DNA of 7,177 nucleotides from Elusimicrobiota bacterium (GTDB lineage Bacteria > Omnitrophota > Gorgyraeia > Zapsychrales > Fredricksoniimonadaceae): the NCBI GenBank assembly GCA_012514595.1, contig JAAYZZ010000088.1, positions 1-7,177 on the forward strand, read 5' to 3'. Numbering within the stretch: position 1 is the first letter of the stretch; each line of letters opens with the position of its first letter. A program made the translations under genes and the position numbers. A model generated the notes under the pieces. It was not told the DNA's origin. It made no database searches and saw nothing but the letters and a program-made list of their open reading frames with translations. Shown here one piece after another: positions 6,234 to 7,177 of the stretch.

Positions 6234-7177
6234 GGATCCGATGAAGATCCTTCTTCTCACCAACGAATACCCTCCCTACGTCTACGGCGGCGCCGGGATC
6301 CATGTCGAACACTTGAGCCAGGAGCTCTCCAAACTCTGCAGCGTCGAAGTCCGCTCTTTCGGCGACCAGGAGATCTCAAAAGAGACCCTTTCAGTCAAAG
6401 GATTCAAAAGCAGCCCCTTCCGTTACGATTGTCCGGAGCCTCTGCGAAGGGTCTTTGATGCGACCCAGCGCTGCCTGGATTTCAACAGTACCGGGATCAC
6501 GGCCGACATTGTCCATGTCCACACCTGGTACACCCACCTCGGCGGGATCCTGGCCAAAATGAACTACGGGATCCCCCTTGTCGTCACGGTCCATTCACTC
6601 GAACCCCTGCGCCCCTGGAAAAAGGAACAACTGGGCGGTGGATACGATTTCAGCTGCTGGGTGGAAAAGACCGCGATCGAGATGGCGGATGCCGTGATCG
6701 CCGTATCAGAGGAAACGCGTCAGGACATTCTCAAATTCTTCGATATTCCCCCACAAAAGATCCATGTGATCCATAACGGCGTGGACCCGGATGTTTATAA
6801 ACCCGTCAAGGCGCCCCATCTTCTATCTGCGGTCGGTGTGGATCCCAAAAGGCCGTTTGTTCTTTTTATGGGACGGATCACACGGCAGAAAGGGATCATT
6901 CATCTTGTCCGGGCGATCCGCCATATGAAGGGCGACCATCAGATCGTCCTGTGCGCCAGCTCTCCCGACACCCCGGAGATCGCCCAAGAGATGACGGCCC
7001 TTGTCGAGGAGGTCCAAAAGACCCATCCGCACGTCCTGTGGCTGCGGGACATGATGGATACGCCCACCAAGATTGCGCTTTATTCCCACGCGGCGGTCTT
7101 CTGCTGTCCGTCGATCTACGAGCCTTTCGGGATCATCAACATCGAGGCTATGGCCTGCGAGACACCGGTCGTCGCGA
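6232..7177 (+). CDS. glgA: GT4 glycogen synthase-type glycosyltransferase, actinobacterial GlgA/GlgM-like (partial, N-terminal 315 residues)
   Basis: The first 315 residues of a GT-B fold alpha-glucosyltransferase resembling the Corynebacterium-type glycogen synthase (GlgA/GlgM) family rather than E. coli GlgA. Visible landmarks are NEYPPYVYGGAGIHVEHL (11-28, donor loop), VHVHTWYTHLGG (94-105), HSLEPLRPWKKEQLGGGY (121-138), DAVIAVSEETRQDIL (153-167), HNGVD (181-185) and LFMGRITRQKG (211-221). The catalytic E-x7-E motif is E297-PFGIINI-E305. Relatives use ADP- or UDP-glucose to extend alpha-1,4-glucan or to make maltose-1-phosphate; the substrate cannot be told from this fragment. The ATG at 6232 is chosen for GAGG at 6219-6222. 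The in-frame ATG at 6241 (MKILLLTNEYPP) is the more typical family N-terminus and is equally possible. The remaining C-terminal part, about 80-100 residues, lies beyond the right edge. The gene sits 45 bases after pntB on the same strand and may be cotranscribed with it. Confidence 0.88.
   Translation, partial: MDPMKILLLTNEYPPYVYGGAGIHVEHLSQELSKLCSVEVRSFGDQEISKETLSVKGFKSSPFRYDCPEPLRRVFDATQRCLDFNSTGITADIVHVHTWYTHLGGILAKMNYGIPLVVTVHSLEPLRPWKKEQLGGGYDFSCWVEKTAIEMADAVIAVSEETRQDILKFFDIPPQKIHVIHNGVDPDVYKPVKAPHLLSAVGVDPKRPFVLFMGRITRQKGIIHLVRAIRHMKGDHQIVLCASSPDTPEIAQEMTALVEEVQKTHPHVLWLRDMMDTPTKIALYSHAAVFCCPSIYEPFGIINIEAMACETPVVA

Noticed and set aside
1..7177. Cyanobacterial HIP1-like octamer (GCGATCGC) as the source of the GATC excess
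   Set aside because: The flanks of the GATC sites vary (GGATCC, TGATCG, CGATCT, TGATCC), and I found no full GCGATCGC.

Overview
The window reads as chromosomal DNA from a GC-rich, Gram-negative-type bacterium with an energy metabolism that is at least partly anaerobic. The lineage cannot be fixed from the sequence. RnfB is long, with four ferredoxin-type cysteine motifs plus an N-terminal cluster, and RnfC is short (455 aa). That is the pattern of anaerobic lineages outside the gammaproteobacteria, whose RnfB is short and RnfC long. There are no tRNA or rRNA genes, no CRISPR array, no insertion sequence and no phage signature. Every sizeable gene belongs to a known family, so I see no undescribed system here. 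The points of interest are in arrangement and residue detail.

Layout. Positions 1-3239 (minus strand) hold the start of an Rnf operon in the order rseC-like, rnfB, rnfC, rnfD. RnfD runs off the left edge; rnfG, rnfE and rnfA would be expected beyond it. All three gene junctions are 4-base ATGA overlaps, so the operon is probably translationally coupled. Positions 3240-3392 are a 153-base divergent intergenic region. It has a good sigma70-type promoter facing left (TTGACT, 17-base spacer, TATAGT) and a TATAAT box facing right. Positions 3393-6186 (plus strand) hold a three-gene proton-translocating transhydrogenase operon: pntAA, pntAB, pntB. Positions 6187-6231 are a short gap with a perfect extended -10 motif and a possible seven-codon leader ORF. 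From 6232 to the right edge is the first 315 residues of a GT4 glycogen-synthase-type glycosyltransferase of the actinobacterial GlgA/GlgM kind.

How the genes may work together (inference). Rnf links reduced ferredoxin and NAD+ to ion pumping across the membrane. Transhydrogenase uses the proton gradient to pass hydride from NADH to NADP+. Divergent transcription from one spacer places ferredoxin-to-NADH and NADH-to-NADPH conversion side by side, which suggests balancing of the ferredoxin, NADH and NADPH pools. The RseC-like protein at the head of the rnf operon is a small two-TM cysteine protein of a family linked to Rnf/Rsx function. The glycosyltransferase probably belongs to storage or trehalose/alpha-glucan metabolism and may simply be a neighbour.
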